This document shows, in pieces, positions 1 to 10,935 of a stretch of 64,000 nucleotides of DNA. The stretch is from the NCBI RefSeq assembly GCF_963082655.1, contig NC_081552.1, forward strand, positions 194,212,098-194,276,097, read 5' to 3'. This stretch comes from Stomoxys calcitrans. Its lineage: Eukaryota; Arthropoda; Insecta; Diptera; Muscidae. Within the stretch, counting starts at the first letter, position 1; every line of letters begins with the position of its first letter. The position numbers and the translations under genes are program-made. The notes under the pieces were generated by a model that was not told where the DNA came from, made no database searches, and was given only the letters and a program-made list of their open reading frames with translations.

Positions 1-159
1 ATCTTTGCAATAGTAACACGGATGCACATATATCTAACACTAGTCGCATTATGATGAGGATGATGATGGTGACCATAAAAATCTCATACGAAGGATTAAT
101 GGTTATATTTAAGGCATGCGGGTTCCACATAGTGACAATGGTTACAAAAAGCCGGATTC

Positions 160-410
160 TAGTAGAAAATTCACAAGTTACCTAAATTTAATATCGGAGA
201 GCTTGTGACTCTGTAATTGCATTCTTTCTTCTGTCAGTTATCAGCTGTTACTTTTAGCTTGCTTTAGAAAAAAAGTGTAAAAAAAGTATATTTGATTAAA
301 GTTCATTCTAAGTTTTATTAAAAATGGATTTACTTTCTTTTAAAAAATCCGCAATTACTTTTTGGGCAACCCAATAGTAGAAAATTCACAAGTTACCTAA
401 ATTTGATATC
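160..410 (+). repeat. Truncated mariner-type MITE between direct repeats
   Basis: Bases 199-374 match the right three quarters of the MITE seen intact at 30600, 34191 and 39134, ending in the terminal repeat TTTTTGGGCAACCCAA followed by TA. The left terminal repeat is missing. The remnant is bracketed by two 36-bp direct copies of a flank starting TAGTAGAAAATTCACAAG (160-195 and 375-410) that differ at one base. A MITE makes only a 2-bp TA duplication, so the long flank repeat must come from a later repair or slippage event. Confidence 0.8.
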
Positions 411-1163
411 TGCGAGTATATAGAAACCTTCTCGAAATATCACATCTTACAGCCAGGAATATCACTTCACAAATAGTCGAATTAAAGAATATATTCTCCG
501 AAATATTATTACTCTCATCGATTTTTTTCCCATGTTAACATCTTGAATTAGCATTTAATTTCGACCATACTTTCTCCCGGCACGGGATAGCTGGCCCGAA
601 CATTAAGATCCAATCTGTGTGGTGTTCATTGCTGTCACGAGAAGCTTAGCTGCGAGCTACCTGGCGCGTCCACAACTTACGGATAGTGGAACACTCCATA
701 CGGAGTAGCTGCAATGGCAGTCGCCGTCAATCAGCGGTATCGAGCGGAGAGTCTCACTGAAAGGTCGGGCGGCAGCGGCTCTTGCACAAATACCGAGTGC
801 CTATGATGCTCGATATGACAAGGCGAGTTAATGGGGCCTTTAAATAGCCAATGGTCACCCTATTACCGCGGCGAGCGGTCCTTTGGACTGAAACGAGCTT
901 GACGAGGATCGCCACCTCCTTATGGCTACAACAACCATACTTTCTACCAATATAAAAGAAAGAATCATTCCCTGGAAAAATATTCACTTTCGTAAAGGAG
1001 ACTAGTAAAAGATGCAAAGCCTATATGATTATCAGAAGTCTTCGTGTAGAGGAGCGAGCTGTGTTTATGTTCAGCTAAAGCATCAAAAAGTCTGTAGCGG
1101 CCAACTAACATCTGGTGTGACTGATCGTAAGCCTATCGCCCATAACACTTAAGTCCCATTTAA

Positions 1164-1781
1164 TTGAGCTGGAGGCATAGTAGGCCCGCCCATGATATTA
1201 AAACCAATCTGGGAGACATATTTGGTCCAACAGTCGGAAAGTTTAGCCTCCACGAGATAACGTCCAGTAATGGTTTGAGGCTGATAGATTTCTTCGCCGC
1301 GGCAGAAAACATGGTAGTTAGCAGCAGCAGATTTCAACATAAAAATATTCACAAAGCCACATGGCTGTCACCCGATCAAAACACGAGAAACCAAATTGAT
1401 CACGTTGTGATAGATGGAAGACATTCATCCAGCGTGTTAGATGTACGATCGATCCGTTGAGCGAATATAGATTCGGATCATTACCTTGGCACCCGTTTGA
1501 ACATGGCGAGGAAAGTACGATCTGATACTGCACGGAAGCTGGACATTGAAAAGCTGCAGACACAACAAATGGCAGCGACATACTCCACTCGACTGACCCA
1601 ACTGCTTTTTGAAAGCACTCCTTGTTCCGATGATATAATGGCGCAGTGGCAAACCATTGCCCACTTTATGAAAAATGCCGCGAAATCCGTACTTGGGTAC
1701 CGGAAGCCTCCTCCAAAAAAACCATGGTACGACCAGGAGATGCCAAGAATGTGGCATATAGAGCAACCCTGCGATCAGTAG
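1164..1781 (+). pseudogene. RTE endonuclease domain (APE type), C-terminal part
   Basis: Translation shows the end of an APE-type endonuclease that nicks the target DNA for target-primed reverse transcription. Visible blocks are GLRLIDFFAAAENMVVSS, then a NQIDHVVIDGRH stretch containing the conserved D-H pocket, then NIDSDHYL after an in-frame stop near 1458. The catalytic SDH motif is present at about 1470-1485. The same reading frame continues into the linker (KPPPKKPWYDQE near 1708-1740). The N-terminal endonuclease half is not recognisable upstream of 1160. Close relatives are often mis-annotated as craniofacial development protein 2-like because of an old RTE endonuclease capture in ruminants (from memory). 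Stops and a frame change near 1740 make this a pseudogene. Confidence 0.85.
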
Positions 1782-3612
1782 CAATGCGCCAGATGAAAGA
1801 GAGTTATCGGGAGAAAAGGAGAGAGGAGAAACGTCTATTCCGCAGAAAGAAAAAGGAAATGGAAAGACGTGAGTGCGAGCGAATTGAGATGTCCAGGAGT
1901 CAGAAGAAAGTCCGGAAATTCTACCAAAGAATTAAACACCAAACCGATGGCTTTGGTGCAGGCACATCCTCATGCAAAGACAAAGAAGGAAATCTGGTAA
2001 CTGACACAGATAACATGCTGAGGATATGGAAAGAACATTTTACCCTACTGCTAGTGTCCGATGTTGGCGGCGAAGAGGATACCGCAGAACCAATCCCTGA
2101 TGATGGTATAGAATGTTTACCTCCTAGTCAGAATGAGGTCCAAGTAGTAGTGACCCGACTAAAGAACAACAAGGCATCATAAGCCGACGGGTTACCCGCT
2201 GAACTATTTAAGGCGTATGCATCAGCTTATCTGCGCAATCTGGCTAGAAGAACGCAAACCCGATGATTGGAACCTCAGCATACTATGTCCCGTACACAAG
2301 AAAGGAGACAAGACGGAATTTGCCAACTATAGAGGAACAAGTCTCCTCCTAATCGCATACAAGATACTCTCGAGCGTACTGTGTGAAAGATTAAAACCTA
2401 AAGTCAATGAGATAATTGGGCCCTATCAATGCGGCTTTAGACTAGGTAAATCCACCCTAGACCAGATATTCACACTGCGCCAAATCCTGGAAAAGACCCG
2501 AGAAGGACAAATTAACACCTACCATCTCTTTGTTGACTACAAAGCCGCCTTCGATAATCCTTTACGTTCAAAGGTATTTCAAGCCATGTGTGATTTGGTT
2601 TGGTATCCCTGGAAAATTAATAAGACTCTGCAGGATGACACTTGCTGATACGCATTCCTCAGTAAGAATAGGAAAGAATCTCTCCGAACCATTTAATACC
2701 AAACAAGGTTTCAGACAAGGAGACAGCCTATCGTGTGATCTCTTTAATATTGTGATGGAGAAGATTATACGAGATGCAGTTGTGAATAGATATGGCACAC
2801 TAATCACAAGAGAACACAGGCTACTCGCCTATGCCGCCCATATCGATATCATAGGTCGGTCACCGGAAGTAGTAACTGCAGCCTTTGAAAGAATCGAAAG
2901 AGAGTCAGTGAAAATGGGTCTGGCAGTAAATGGAGATAAGACGAAATGGATGGTTTCAACTCTCAAAAAGCCTTGCACAACCGACCAGATAAAGAAAATT
3001 GAGAAAGTTGGGAACCACAACTTTGAGATAGTCAGAAACTTTATCTACCTCGGCACCGCCGTAACCGAAACGAATGACACCAGTTTTGAGATAAAGCGAA
3101 GAATAATACTGGCAAACAAATGCTACTTTGGACTAAGTAAGCAGTTTAGAAACAAGGCCACCTCTCGACAGACGAAGACTACACTTTACAAGGCACTGAT
3201 ACTACCCGTGCTGTTATATGGTTCTGAAGCATGGGTACTTGTGAAAGCAGATGAGGCAGTGCTTGAGGTATTTGAGAGAAAGATTCTTCGTAAAATATAT
3301 GGACCAGTTTGCGTTAAAGGAGAATAGGATGTATGAACTACGAGCTGTATGAGCATGACACGCATCAAAATACAACGGCTGCGTTGGCTAGGTCATGGTG
3401 TCAGAATGGATGAAGAAGCTCCAGCAAAGAAGTCATTTGAAGGCAAACACGTTGGTACACGCAAACCGAGAAGACCAAAAGCCCGATGGAAAGATCAAAT
3501 TGTGGGAGACACCTCGAAACTTGGTGTCAGAGATTTTAGAATGAGCGCAGAAGATCGAGGCGCTTGGAACGCTATTCTACGTTCGGCTAGTGGAACAAAT
3601 ATTCTGTCATAG
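1740..3612 (+). pseudogene. RTE reverse transcriptase and C-terminal domain, frameshifted
   Basis: Three frames must be joined. About 1740-2180 is the basic linker (KRREEKRLFRRKKKEMERR). 2217-2600 holds RT blocks with YRGTSLL, GFRLGKSTLDQ and the first catalytic motif VDYKAAFD. 2600-3324 holds the QGFRQGDSLSCDLFN block, then the catalytic box reads YAAHIDIIG where YADDIDIIG is expected, then the LLYGSEAWVL thumb block. After a stop at about 3325 the same frame resumes with RLRWLGHGVRMDEEAPAKKS and a KLGV block, ending at 3612 just before the AAGT-rich tail. Loss of both aspartates of the YxDD box means it could not polymerise even if the frameshifts were absent. Confidence 0.9.
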
Positions 3613-3669
3613 CCAATTGAAGTAAGTAAGGAGGCGGCATAGGAGTTAGCAAGAATACAGTGGCCAAAC

Positions 3670-3900
3670 GCCCCTAACAGGATATGTAAACCCATCGGTA
3701 CAATACGGGACTCAAATCGTAGAGTTTTGAAAGTCGAATACGATGTATTTACCTGGGACTCTCAAATGGACATGTTTGAAAGCCGACCGAGGTTCACCCT
3801 TTACCCAATAAATCTCCAACGGACATGTGGGTCGATCAAGACAAAATTGGAATCCAGTGAAATATATTTAGGAGTGGAGTAAATATCATACCTGCAATCA
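3670..3900 (-). repeat. Decayed C-family tandem repeat, minus orientation
   Basis: Reads, on the minus strand, as one to two degenerate C units: the phrases GGTACAATACGGGACTCAAAT and CTCAAATGGACATGTTTG recall the C consensus of 'CATTTGAGTCCCATATTG' and 'CGGTAAACATGTCC'. It follows the RTE 3' tail directly. Heavily diverged; assignment rests on word order only. Confidence 0.5.
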
Positions 3901-4084
3901 TGGGGATAAGTTGAGGCAGGAAGAACCGCTGAGTCTTTTAAAGCTTTATTTTAGTTATGCCAATATTTCTCTTAATCAGGACGTTTTATTATGAGTTGAA
4001 TATAAACATTTTACATAAAATAAAATCAAATAAAAAGAAAATTAAGCAAGTTATGGTTAATTTCGGACCATAACTTAACTGAAT

Positions 4085-5413
4085 ATTGGATACCATAGTA
4101 GAAGTCATTGTGTAAAATTTAAGCCAAATCTAGTAAGAATTGCGCACTTTAGAGGCTGAAGAACTAAAATAGGGAGATCAGTTTATAGGGGTGCTGCATT
4201 AGGACATAAACTGATTCATGCCATAATCGACATGTTAAAGGTCATGAGAGAATCCGTTGTAGAAAATTTTAGCCAAATTGGAAAAAACATGCGCCCTTTA
4301 AAGGCTCAAGAAGTCAAGATCCCATATCGGTTTATATGGCAGCTATATCAGGTTATGTACCGATTTGAACTATTCTTAGTACAGTTGTTGAAAGTCATAA
4401 CAAAAAACCTCATGCGAAATTTCAGCCAAATCGGATAAGATTTGCTCCCTGTAGAGGCTTAAAAAGTCAAGACCCAAGATCGGTTTATATGGCAGCTATA
4501 TCAGGTTCTATACCGATTTACGCCATACTTATCACAGTTAATGGAAGTACTACCAAAACACTACGTGCAAAAGTTCAAATTGGACGAAAATTGCGCCCTC
4601 TAGAGGCTTCAGAAATCAAGATCCAAGATCGGTTTATATGACAGCTATACCAGATTATTAACCGATTTGAATCATACATAACACAGTTGTTGGAAGTGAT
4701 ACCAAAACACTACGTGCAAAATATCAATCAAATGGGACAAGAATTGCGACCTCTAGAGGCTCAAGAAGTCAAGACCCAAGATCGGTTTATATGGCAGCTA
4801 TATTAAAATATGGAACGATTTGAACCATATTTAGGGCAGTTGTTGGATATCATAACAAAACACGTCGTGCAAAATTTCAGTCAAATCGGACAAGAATTGC
4901 GCCCTCTAGAGGCTCAAGAAGTCAAGACCCAAGATCTTTGTATATGGCAGCTATATCAAAACATGGACCGATATAAACCATACTTAACTCACTTATTGGA
5001 AGTGATACCAAAACACTACGTGCAAAATATCAGTCCAATCGAACGAGAATTGCGCCCTCTAGAGGCTCAAGAAGTCAAGACCCATGATCGGTTTATATGG
5101 CAGCTATATCAAAATATGGGCCGATTTGACCCATTCACAATTCCAACCGACCTACACTAATGAAAAGTATTTGGGCAAAATTTCAAGCGGCTAGCTTTAC
5201 TCTTTCGAAAGTTAGCGTGATTTCGACAGACAGACGGACGGACGGACGGACATGGCTAGATCGACTTAAAATCACATGATATATACTTTATGGGTTCTCA
5301 GACGCATATTTCAAGGTGTTACAAACAGAATGACGAAACTAGTATACCCCCATCTTATGGTGGAGGGTATAAAAAGATGCGCCCTGGCCGAACTTAGCAC
5401 GTTATTACTTGTC
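4085..5413 (+). repeat. MR-A modular tandem repeat element with tail
   Basis: About seven to eight modules of roughly 150 bp, each with AAATTTCAGCCAAATCGGA, a GCGCCCTCTAGAGGC box, AAGAAGTCAAGA and ATCGGTTTATATGGCAGCTA. It ends in the MR tail: AGTTAGCGTG, a GACGGACGGACGGAC run at about 5233, TATACTTTATGGGTTCTCAG, ACAAACAGAATGACGAAACT and CTTATGGTGGAGGGTATA, followed by GGCCGAACTTAGCACG at 5388-5403. That last piece is the inverse complement of the MR head, so this copy shows the extended terminal inverted repeat. Open frames such as 4810-5160 only reflect the repeat. Confidence 0.85.
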
Positions 5414-6411
5414 ACTATCTTAACCTTTATCAAAGCAATGGTCTTTTTCACAATCAGCAAGTATTGCAAATGGGATGTCCAATGAAAATCAATTTTAAGC
5501 TTTTCACACCATAGCAAATACAATTTTACTAAAATCAATAATTAATTATTACTTAACCTATCACCATAGCATGCGGATATTAACAAATAAACAGCTCTTC
5601 AGTCGCATAGTTTTGTGCCTAATTAAAGCTATCCAAGAGCTATGACTAATGTAATTTGTTACTGGGTTTTGTTGTAAACTAAACTCGTTATTAAATTTGT
5701 CTACTAAAAAATGTTTAGATGGCTGCTTGCCGCCACAAACCACCATGTGTTTGAGTTTTAATCGAAATTTCAACCATGAACAAGGTCAAGTTTGTTGACA
5801 AACCACATGTACAGCAAATTACCATCATAGTCTATGTGGCATAGTGTAGACCCCCATAAATTTCCTAATGATTTGCCCCTTTGAGAGACAACACAATCAA
5901 TCTTTGAGCAAGGTATTCAATAGTTGGTTTAGGACGATGGCCCGTCTGCCCATGGAGGGTGTTTTCCTTATAACGAACTTATTTTAAATCAATTTTTCGA
6001 AACATAAAACATGATGGAAATCCCCTCGTTTATCTGTTGTTGGGAAATCTGTAATACATGGTCGTGGTGCACCAACACCTACTGGTCAGTCATTAGCGAG
6101 GGATCTCCCATGCCCCCACGATGCTGTGGTTACTCACAAGCCACCAAATCACTTGGTCTGGTCGTCGTCGGATCAGCCATATTTTCTAGTCATCAGCTAC
6201 CGTATTGACTTTATGGCCTCTGTTTGGGGTTTATGGCCTATCGAGTGAACTTAACCACAGAACTGTTTATTATTCAACATTGTGCAGTGGCCAGTTTTGG
6301 TCGCCTGAGTGCATTCGCCACCAAACACCTTTGGGTGAACTTTAACTTCCATTCCCAGTAACTGCATTCCTTTAAAATTCGTCACACATTTAACAAAATG
6401 GATTGAATGGT

Positions 6412-6446
6412 CTTCTGTGATGATAATGATGATGATGATGATGATG
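6412..6446. repeat. (GAT)n microsatellite
   Basis: Short run of ATGATG trinucleotides. It is the cause of poly-Met and poly-Ile open frames on the two strands, which are not genes. Confidence 0.9.
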
Positions 6447-6694
6447 GTGGCATTGTTCAAATTTGTTATATTACCTCAATCACTGCAGCAACTCCGAGAA
6501 AAAGACAAAATACAATGTAACCAAAACCTCAAGCAAAAAAAAACAAATTGCGCTCACACCAAGAAGCATTGTAGCTGCCACCACCACCGATGGTGTAAGA
6601 GTGAGTGACCGCCGACGTTTGCCTATGCGCGTCACTTGGTGATGGATTGTCTTAGGTGTTGGACGCGCTTATGCGACCATTTTATGGTTAAGCA

Positions 6695-6815
6695 GTCGCA
6701 AAGCCATAGAGACAGACAAACAGACAGACAGACAGATAGAGCAGAAAAGATTTGTATAGTTTTACGTCTGCGGTTGTATGGCTGACAGATAGACGGACGG
6801 ACGGACGGACGGATA
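6695..6815. repeat. (ACAG)n and (GACG)n microsatellites
   Basis: Two tetranucleotide runs, ACAGACAGACAG at about 6712-6735 and ACGGACGGACGG at about 6792-6812, separated by unrelated DNA. The MR tail also carries GACAGACGGACGGAC, so this may be a decayed MR tail, but the other tail motifs are absent. Confidence 0.8.
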
Positions 6816-7136
6816 GCTAACCAAGACTGACAACCATCATTAAACGAAATCATTCATATCATTCTTTAAATGCATTGGCCCACCTAACCCCAACTCCTGT
6901 TGACTTAAGCACTTCGATTGTGTTAATTCTGGAAAAGTTTAGAAGAAAAATAAACGTTGTTCAAATGCCTGTTTATCACCTCTTTTCTTGCTTTTTTCTA
7001 ACCAAAAGTTGTTTGACCTCTTCAATATTTGTGTGTTGTATTGTTGTCAAATTTCCATGGAATTTTTATCTCTCATTCCGTGGAGAATTTCCTATCTTTG
7101 ACATCTAGGGAGAGCAGAGTCTAGAACTAGGGTCCG

Positions 7137-7400
7137 TTTTCTGCAGTTAAATCTCCACTACTGTAAGGCCGTTTTGGCCACACTAAAGTCTCTTCAGATG
7201 GCAACAGGATTAAACGTTGTTAACCAGAAACCATGGGTGTGTAGAGGGATGGAACGGGGAATGGGAGACACAGAACCTGGATTCTTGCAAAGAATGGTCT
7301 AAATGTTTTTCTTCATCCGCCGCTAAGCACTGAAGATTCAGTAGTAGCGAGCATTGAAATTAAAAATTCTCATTACTGGCTGGCTTTCCTTTTACATGGC
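7137..7400 (+). pseudogene. LINE-3 endonuclease N-terminal fragment
   Basis: The + strand reads LQLNLHYCKAVLATLKSL from about 7137. This is the typical start of APE endonucleases in RNase H-bearing LINEs (QxNLxxCKAA...), followed by a KPWVC block where QEPWV is expected. The catalytic E of the QEPW motif is therefore read as K. Further along, a STEDSVVASIEIKNSHYWLAF block matches the middle of the domain. No continuous frame spans the region, and it stops before the downstream H/D catalytic motifs. Confidence 0.6.
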
Positions 7401-7499
7401 ACACGAATCTGAAATGCCGCCTCCAAGTCTTAAGAGCAAGAACAAGAGCCTTATTGTGAGAAATTATGACAGGTGGTTGTACGCACCGGATTGACCCGA

Positions 7500-8000
7500 T
7501 CTGTGATAAGTTAGGCAGCTCCAGTGTGGTCTCGTCAGCTCTGTGATACGAAGTGGATTAATATTCAGATCTGTCAGAATGCCGCTCTTCGAACTGCGAA
7601 AGGCTGTCTTCTCAGTGTTCACGTGTACTACCTCCATCAGGAGACAAAGATCCTATCCGTGCGAAGACATAACTACTGTTGCTGTCCAAGCAATAACTTT
7701 TGGGTTGTTATCGCAGAGACCATCAAAATCATCATCTTGTGGATAGGTATCCATAGCCCAGAAGCCTTGAAGTAGATTTTCATGATCTATAGCGTGAGGT
7801 ACGGCGCTACAAGACAGAATCTCTAGGTCAAGCGGCATATCTAGCGGGTCTAGACAACATTCATGCAGATACGGTAGCAGATGCAAGGGATAGCTATCGG
7901 GTAAATGTGGCCCTTGGAGAACCAACGCCTAACACTGCACCTGAAGAAATTGACCTCCTCCTGTAAACTAGAGTAGTTCTGATCATCGTTATGCTAGTTT
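7500..8000 (+). pseudogene. Jockey-like LINE C-terminal fragment
   Basis: Frame 7524-7680 reads VWSRQLCDTKWINIQICQNA and then ALRTAKGCLLSV and LHQETKILSVRRHN. This is the pattern (W..IQ..QN.ALR..TGC....LHQE.K.L.V..H) found in the C-terminal part of Jockey-type reverse transcriptases. After frame changes, 7850-7985 gives HADTVADARDSYRVNVALGE and a PEEIDLLL block of the same protein tail. It is a different family from the LINE-3 pieces on either side, so it is probably a nested 5'-truncated insertion. Confidence 0.6.
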
Positions 8001-8319
8001 CAGCCTTGGGGAAAATTCTGCAGAAGTGGTCCCTCGGCTAAACTGAAGAAAGGCGGATTGGAATAGATATGGACAACGTGGCGGCTGAAGAAGTTGTCAC
8101 TGATATGCATTCGTCGCAGTTTGTTGGGGAAATTGTGTCTGAGTCGAAAATCCTTTTAGGCCTTAAAAATTCTGCGTTGGAAAGGAACAGCTAGTGTGAA
8201 CGATGTATTAGTATCGTGTTTACATCGTATGCACATTCTCGCGGTATATTCGACATAAGTACGACCTACCAATGTAGGGCCCTTGAAGCCTCCATACCTA
8301 ATATAACCGATGAGTTATT

Positions 8320-8425
8320 CTAACCAAAAGATGAAACGCGTCTCATAGTGTTCGGTGTGTGGTGATCTCTGTTTTTCCTTTTCCATTGCGAAAACCTCCG
8401 ATCATTGAACTCGTCTCGAAAAAAA
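8320..8425 (+). repeat. Low-copy dispersed repeat, copy 1
   Basis: The stretch TCTAACCAAAAGATGAAACG through GATCATTGAACTCGTCTCGA recurs at 14423-14535 with modest divergence. No known family was recognised, and neither copy carries a coding frame. Confidence 0.7.
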
Positions 8426-8471
8426 AATTTAAATCGCCAGACCCTGCTGATGTAAGCAGGGAAACCGTACC

Positions 8472-8803
8472 ATAGAATCGGGATGGGATGGCATCGAAAA
8501 ACCTAGTAAAAAAAATGCCAATTGAAAACGGATAGAGATAACTGTTTGAACATTTTACATGGTTAGAGCTGAGGTGCTATCGAGATCATGTGCAAAATTT
8601 CAAGACCCTAGGAAAATCAGACCACAAATGAAGACCGAACAATTTTTGTAATGCTAAGGTGACCAAATATAGTGCCCTAACAATAGGCGCCGGACCACCT
8701 GACCCCGATAATATCTCAGCTCAAACCATCTAAAATTTCAAATAGTTATCTCTAACCGTTCTCAAAAGGCATATTTTTTATTAGTTTTTTCGATTCTATT
8801 CCA
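8472..8803. mobile_element. Foldback element with ~90-100-bp inverted repeats
   Basis: Left arm 8472-8582 and right arm 8707-8799 are inverse complements with small gaps. The left arm has AACGGATAGAGATAACTGTT and GGTTAGAGCTGAGGT; the right arm inverted has AACGGTTAGAGATAACTATT and GGTTTGAGCTGAGAT. Outer ends read ATAGAATCG and CGATTCTAT. The centre (8583-8706) has no coding frame. A 14-bp insertion (8481-8493) interrupts the left arm. It lies inside the LINE-3 copy and is a non-autonomous foldback/MITE type. Confidence 0.75.
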
Positions 8804-8825
8804 CTGTGCGACGGTGAAAGATCTG

Positions 8826-9960
8826 CGTCCTACTGGTCTGTGATCCTTTGGGCTGAAGACTCTAAGGAGGTTGATAGGAACATATATTAGGCAAAACTAT
8901 TCCTGGAGATCGCCTTTCTGGGCATCAGTATGCCTAGAGTAAGGGAAAGTCCACTGAAACAGCCCTTTTCGTCCTAGTCAGCTACATAGAAGATGCTCTC
9001 GCTGTCAAGAAACACAGAATTTCAGCATTTCTTGAGGATACAATGTAAAACCGATGTCAATCATGAAGCAGTTGGAGTTTCTAGGTATGCATTAAGGCAC
9101 GCTTGGGATTTGTAGATCTAAAAAGATGGGTCTGGAGAGACACTCCTCAAGGAGGTGTACTGTCTTCTCTACTTTGGAAGATGGCCATTACCAATATACT
9201 ACTGTCTTTGTAGGAAAAATGTGTAAAAGAGGTGGCGTACGCTGATGACGTGGCGGTTGCGGTTAAGTGAAAGTGTCCTGGCATTCATAGAGATAAGTGG
9301 GCTACCTAAAGTGGTTAAGGTGTAAATATGTCTAACACAGAGATAGTTTTTTCATCAGGAGATACACGTTACCCACAGTGGCACCTGCCTCCTTGGGAGC
9401 AGGAATGTTCCACTTACTGAAGACGTAAAATACCTGTGATCTACTGCACATAAAATTGAACTTAAAATCAAACATTTTGGAAAGGGCAAGAAATGCAACT
9501 CTTGTCCTATACACCTGCAAGAGAGCCATTGGCAAAAGTTCGGCTTTTAAGTCGCTTGTCATGCACTGGAGGTATACTGCAGTCGACAGACCTATTATGC
9601 TATATGGCGTTGTGATCTGGTGGACGACACTTCAAAAGTCCACCTACTGTCCGATACTCAGCCTGATCCAAAGGATGGCTTGTCACAACCGCACTGAGGA
9701 TGACACCATCTGATGCACTGAACCTTAATGCCACAATGAATGCCTCTGGGAATATGGCTTTTTTGTACATCACAGCTGCACTGGGGACGACACCATCTGG
9801 GTTTCCAAAGTTAATGCTACACCTTATGCCTCTAGACAATGTGACTAGACTAATTGCTGCGACCATTGCTGTGGGGCTAAGAGAGCATTTTCTTTGCCCA
9901 TGTGGCAGTTATGTGTAATCCTTCATACAATGCCCGATACACTCAAGCCTAACCTAACTT
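8826..9960 (+). pseudogene. LINE-3 reverse transcriptase, degenerate
   Basis: From 8826 the remains of the RT start (RPTGL..., LKTLRRLIGTYIRQ where RPISLSSFMLKTLERLIDTYLR is expected) lead to the catalytic box YADDVAVAV at 9238-9249 and on. After a frame change, 9440-9713 encodes LNLKSNILERARNATLVLYT, CKRAIGK and PIMLYGVVIWWTTLQKSTYC, the thumb region just before RNase H. 9700-9915 has LRTTPSDAL-like remnants, partly duplicated. RNase H is missing. The 3' end is CCTAACCTAACTT at 9948-9960. The YADD box is intact, but multiple stops abolish the frame. Confidence 0.8.
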
Positions 9961-9984
9961 TCATAATAATCATGTTGATGGGGC

Positions 9985-10660
9985 CATACGTAACCCTATG
10001 GCACCCCAAAAACACGAAATTGGTATACAATTTTGAGGTCGTATAACCTGGGGGGACGCCCTATCCCAAAACCCACCAGTACCGGACATGTTTACCGATT
10101 GGGACAATATGAGTATCAAACGAAAGGTATTTAAGAGTAGAGTACGAACATGGTATACAAATTTCACCCTAAGTGGGGGTCCCCCATCCCTAAAAAAAAC
10201 TCCCCAACAGGACTCTTTCACCGCTTGGGCAATATGAGTATCAAAGGAAAGGTATTTAAAAGTAGAACACAAATTTGTTTTTTCAAAAAGCCTCATCTCG
10301 GAGATGAGTGGGGTTATTTAAGCGAAATTCAGTTTGTTTATAATAACTCGAAAACAGAAATTTCGTATACTTATTTAAGGTGGGATGTCTAAGCTCTAAG
10401 CCCGCCAAATAAAAATATAGAATAATAATGACAATATTAGGCTCAAATGAAAGGTGTTTGAGACTAAAGCACGAAGGGGGTCCACCTCACCCCCCAAAAC
10501 ACCTTTATACCGCACATATTCACCGACCATAGCAATATAAGGCGAAATATCTGAAAGGCCGTACCATCACCACCAAACAGAACTTTTTTCCTGACGGTGC
10601 CAATATAGGGCTCAGATTAAATAAGAGAGTAAAAGAAGGCGCAGCGGAGTGGCCCCTGTC
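9985..10660 (-). repeat. C-family tandem repeat, minus orientation
   Basis: Repeats the inverse of the C unit: ATATGAGTATCAAAGGAAAG followed by GTATTTAAAAGTAGA recurs at about 10110, 10230 and 10440. G/C-rich boxes (GGGGGTCCCCCATCCC at about 10176) and CTTGGGCAATATG phrases lie between. Units are about 120-210 bp because of decay. No head or AATCGG tail is visible. Confidence 0.75.
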
Positions 10661-10935
10661 CAGCTAGTGTATATGTATAATTATAGTACTCTATAGACAT
10701 TTTCTTACACGCAAATGATATTTTAAAAATTTGGTTTAAAAAATCAAACAATTAAACAAAACAACTACTAACAACTTTACCAGATTATTTCTAAATACAT
10801 AGTTGCCACCAAGGTCCAATATTTTGTTTTTGGGCTTTCTTTGGGCTTTGGGCTTATAGGCATAAAACACCGTTTTTACTTTATGAAGATTGCTAAGTTG
10901 ATTTCTTGCCTCTGAAACTGCCAATGACCAGTTTC

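Larger units (their letters stand above)
580..3650 (+). mobile_element. RTE-clade non-LTR retrotransposon, degenerate copy
   Basis: This is a nearly complete but broken RTE-type LINE. The stretch 585-940 is GC-richer than its surroundings and probably the element's 5' region (inference). Endonuclease remains lie at 1164-1781, the linker and reverse transcriptase at about 1740-3324, and the C-terminal domain at 3349-3612. The 3' end is a short AAGT-rich tail (AGCCAATTGAAGTAAGTAAG), which is typical of RTE tails. The related minus-strand copy at 25522-27965 and two 3' ends at 19256 and 21265 show a multi-copy family. It cannot be active because of frameshifts, stops and a lost catalytic pair. 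Confidence 0.88.
5414..7115. other. Non-repetitive stretch without a recognised gene
   Basis: I see no coding region, RNA gene or known element here apart from microsatellites at 6412-6446 and 6695-6815. Short open frames (for example 6011-6208) have no recognisable motif and no supporting splice structure. The composition is AT-rich, with a more GC-rich patch around 6010-6370. It could be unique intronic or intergenic DNA. Confidence 0.5.
7120..9960 (+). mobile_element. LINE-3 (RNase H-type LINE) copy, interrupted
   Basis: Scattered pieces in one orientation appear to be one old LINE-3 copy: the endonuclease start at 7137-7400, a short RT-upstream block at 8070-8135 (GGACAACGTGGCG..., matched at 49860 and on the minus strand near 63905), then reverse transcriptase to thumb at 8826-9915 and a 3' end with CCTAACCTAA at 9948-9957. 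A Jockey-like scrap (7500-8000), a low-copy repeat (8320-8425) and a foldback element (8472-8803) interrupt it. Everything is frameshifted. Confidence 0.7.

Noticed and set aside
9948..9957. Telomeric CCTAA repeat
   Set aside because: Only two units, at a LINE 3' end inside a repeat-rich interior region.
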